In this document: positions 62,877 to 64,000 of the stretch, piece by piece
Layout of the letters: the number at the start of each line of letters is the position of its first letter
How positions within the stretch are numbered: the first letter of the stretch is position 1
Assembly (NCBI RefSeq): GCF_017356035.1
Contig: NZ_JAFIQX010000002.1
Coordinates: 186,001 to 250,000, forward strand
Source: Longitalea luteola
GTDB taxonomy: Bacteria > Bacteroidota > Bacteroidia > Chitinophagales > Chitinophagaceae
Reading direction: 5' to 3'
DNA: 64,000 nucleotides
Program-made: the position numbers and the translations under genes
The notes under the pieces: model-generated
Databases searched by the model: none
Told to the model about the DNA's origin: nothing
What the model saw: only the letters and a program-made list of their open reading frames with translations

Positions 62877-64000
62877 TTATTTCCAGGTAGAACGCATTGG
62901 CCACACTTTGGCCGTGGTGATCCTGGTGCCGCCTTTTTGGCTGAAAAATTCAATGCCGTCGGCGCCAGACGGGGGAAACAGCTGCACCGTTAACACCGTA
63001 GTGCCGTCATTGACAAACACTTCTACAATACTTTTATCGAGAAAGAGGTGTAACCGCAATTTGCCGTCCTCCAGGGGAACCCGGGCTGCCGAATGGAGCA
63101 GGGCCGCAAACTCGTTATTGAAGTAGGTATTGCTGCTTTTTGACCGGTCAATGTACAATTGCTCTTTCGCAGCATCGTAGCCGATGATCAGACCTTGTGA
63201 ACCTTTCACCGCCAGCCGCACACCACAAATGTCATCTTTGGCTGGTATAAGCTCCGCATCCAGTTCAATCACCTGGCCTTTGGCCGGAAATGTAAGATCA
63301 CCGGAAATGAGCTGGTTTTTCCATTCCACTACCCCGCCTCGTAACCCCTGCAAAGCTTTCACCGGTTCTTGCAGCAGCGTCCAGATATTGCCCGTTTTTT
63401 TCAGCCGTAAAGTACGAGGCAGCGATTGGGCGCTTCGCCACGGCGAGGTAGGGATCGATGCGCCATATTTCCAGTTGTTTACCCAACCCAGCAAAACGGG
63501 GTCCTGATCCACGGGCAGGTTGTTATAAGTAATAGCAGCATAAAAATCCGGTCCATAATCGGGGCGAAGGATCGTATCGGCTGGTGTTTCATTTTGAAAG
63601 TGGATGCCATTGAACTCACCGACGAAATACTGCATGGTATATTGTTGCGAATTGATGAGCACCCATTTGCGTTTGCCCGCTTGCCCGGTGAGGGGTACCT
63701 GCAACAGATCGGGGCATTCCCAGATGGCGCTGGTATCGCCGGCCGGACCGAAATCGCTCAAATGCGCCCATGATCTCAGGTTTGAAGAACTGTAAAACTG
63801 AACGATATGTTCATGGGGCAACACAATGGCCATGATCCATTTTTTGGTGGGTTCGTGCCAGAACACTTTTGGGTCGCGGAAATCTTTTTTATTCAGGTCA
63901 AGCACCGGGTTGCCTTCATATTTTGTCCAGGTACGGCCATCGTCGAGGCTGTAAGCGATATGCTGATGCTGCAGGTAGTCGTCGGGTTTTGATTTATCGG
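62877..64000 (-). CDS. GH32 family fructan hydrolase, N-terminus beyond the window
   Basis: The frame runs from the stop at 62877 through the right edge of the window. Visible GH32 motifs: the RDP transition-state motif in KDFRDPKVFWHE, the acid/base ECPDL in SAIWECPDLLQVP, and the C-terminal beta-sandwich (DKSIVEVFVNDGTTVLTVQLF). The nucleophile NDPNG block lies outside. Hydrolyses sucrose, levan or inulin linkages. Levanase versus invertase cannot be decided without the N-terminus. The GTG at 63905 is not the start: coding continues upstream (HIAYSLDDGRTWTKYEGNP). Confidence 0.93.
   Translation of the reverse strand, partial: DKSKPDDYLQHQHIAYSLDDGRTWTKYEGNPVLDLNKKDFRDPKVFWHEPTKKWIMAIVLPHEHIVQFYSSSNLRSWAHLSDFGPAGDTSAIWECPDLLQVPLTGQAGKRKWVLINSQQYTMQYFVGEFNGIHFQNETPADTILRPDYGPDFYAAITYNNLPVDQDPVLLGWVNNWKYGASIPTSPWRSAQSLPRTLRLKKTGNIWTLLQEPVKALQGLRGGVVEWKNQLISGDLTFPAKGQVIELDAELIPAKDDICGVRLAVKGSQGLIIGYDAAKEQLYIDRSKSSNTYFNNEFAALLHSAARVPLEDGKLRLHLFLDKSIVEVFVNDGTTVLTVQLFPPSGADGIEFFSQKGGTRITTAKVWPMRSTWK

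Noticed and set aside
1-64000. tRNA or rRNA genes and mobile elements
   Set aside because: No tRNA T-arm with a matching acceptor stem, no rRNA signature, and no transposase, integrase or terminal inverted repeats with target duplications were recognised by eye.

Overview
The window reads as a chromosomal segment of a Bacteroidota bacterium, most likely a Chitinophagaceae member (Niastella/Chitinophaga-like). The signs are family-typical proteins (DUF5606, DUF2480, a T9SS type A sorting domain, LytS/LytTR two-component genes, GH63, NIPSNAP), weak Shine-Dalgarno sequences, and many promoters of the Bacteroidota form TTG-N19..21-TAnnTTTG. The species assignment is inference. I see no rRNA, tRNA, CRISPR array, transposase, integrase or prophage gene.

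Layout. 0-4.4 kb: stress/housekeeping proteins (DUF1579, SRPBCC, a 5'-truncated VOC gene, DUF1761) and a LytS-like kinase with its LytTR regulator. 4.6-10 kb: DUF5606 protein, M3 oligopeptidase, a candidate small RNA, a metal island (Fur-family regulator and SCO1 divergent from a MerC-like protein, with a palindromic operator between them) and an Nfu-type Fe-S protein. 10-20 kb: secreted and outer-membrane proteins, an SDR, an NAD-salvage pair (PnuC plus NadR-like kinase), a GT39 glycosyltransferase, MtgA, LysE and a bacterial GH3 enzyme. 20-24 kb: two large surface proteins. 24-33 kb: GT2, inositol monophosphatase, ThiL, an S41 protease lipoprotein, NagA, a nitrilase-family amidase, GNAT and PAP2. 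33-42.5 kb: an almost wholly minus-strand block (GH63, slipin-NfeD pair, ChrA, a beta-lactamase-like hydrolase, NadD, FeoA). 52.8-58.3 kb: a plus-strand block (SurA/PpiD-like chaperone, DUF2480, cytochrome bd oxidase CydAB). 58.4-64 kb: minus-strand genes (TIM-barrel epimerase, CorA, a secreted hypothetical, KdnB-like dehydrogenase, a GH32 gene cut by the window end).

The most unusual feature is a 4.5-kb gene-free tract between ybeY and mnmG (43050-47562). Its left arm is about 12 degenerate tandem copies of a ~128-bp unit, C-rich on the plus strand. Its right arm carries recognisably the same word order in the opposite orientation, G-rich on the plus strand, including three near-identical 185-bp copies. 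Base skew and repeat orientation both flip near 45.27 kb. Two parS-like palindromes (GTTCCACGTGGAAC) lie at the left end and close to the flip. About 7 kb to the right, 52.25-52.75 kb holds an AT-rich stretch and a cluster of DnaA-box-like 9-mers. Gene strand switches from mostly minus on the left to plus on the right across the same interval. Together this suggests the chromosome origin/partition region, with a polar repeat family arranged symmetrically about it. Which of the two sites is the functional origin cannot be settled from this window.

Many intergenic gaps also hold short, differently worded, degenerate palindromic repeats, most clearly behind cydA and cydB.
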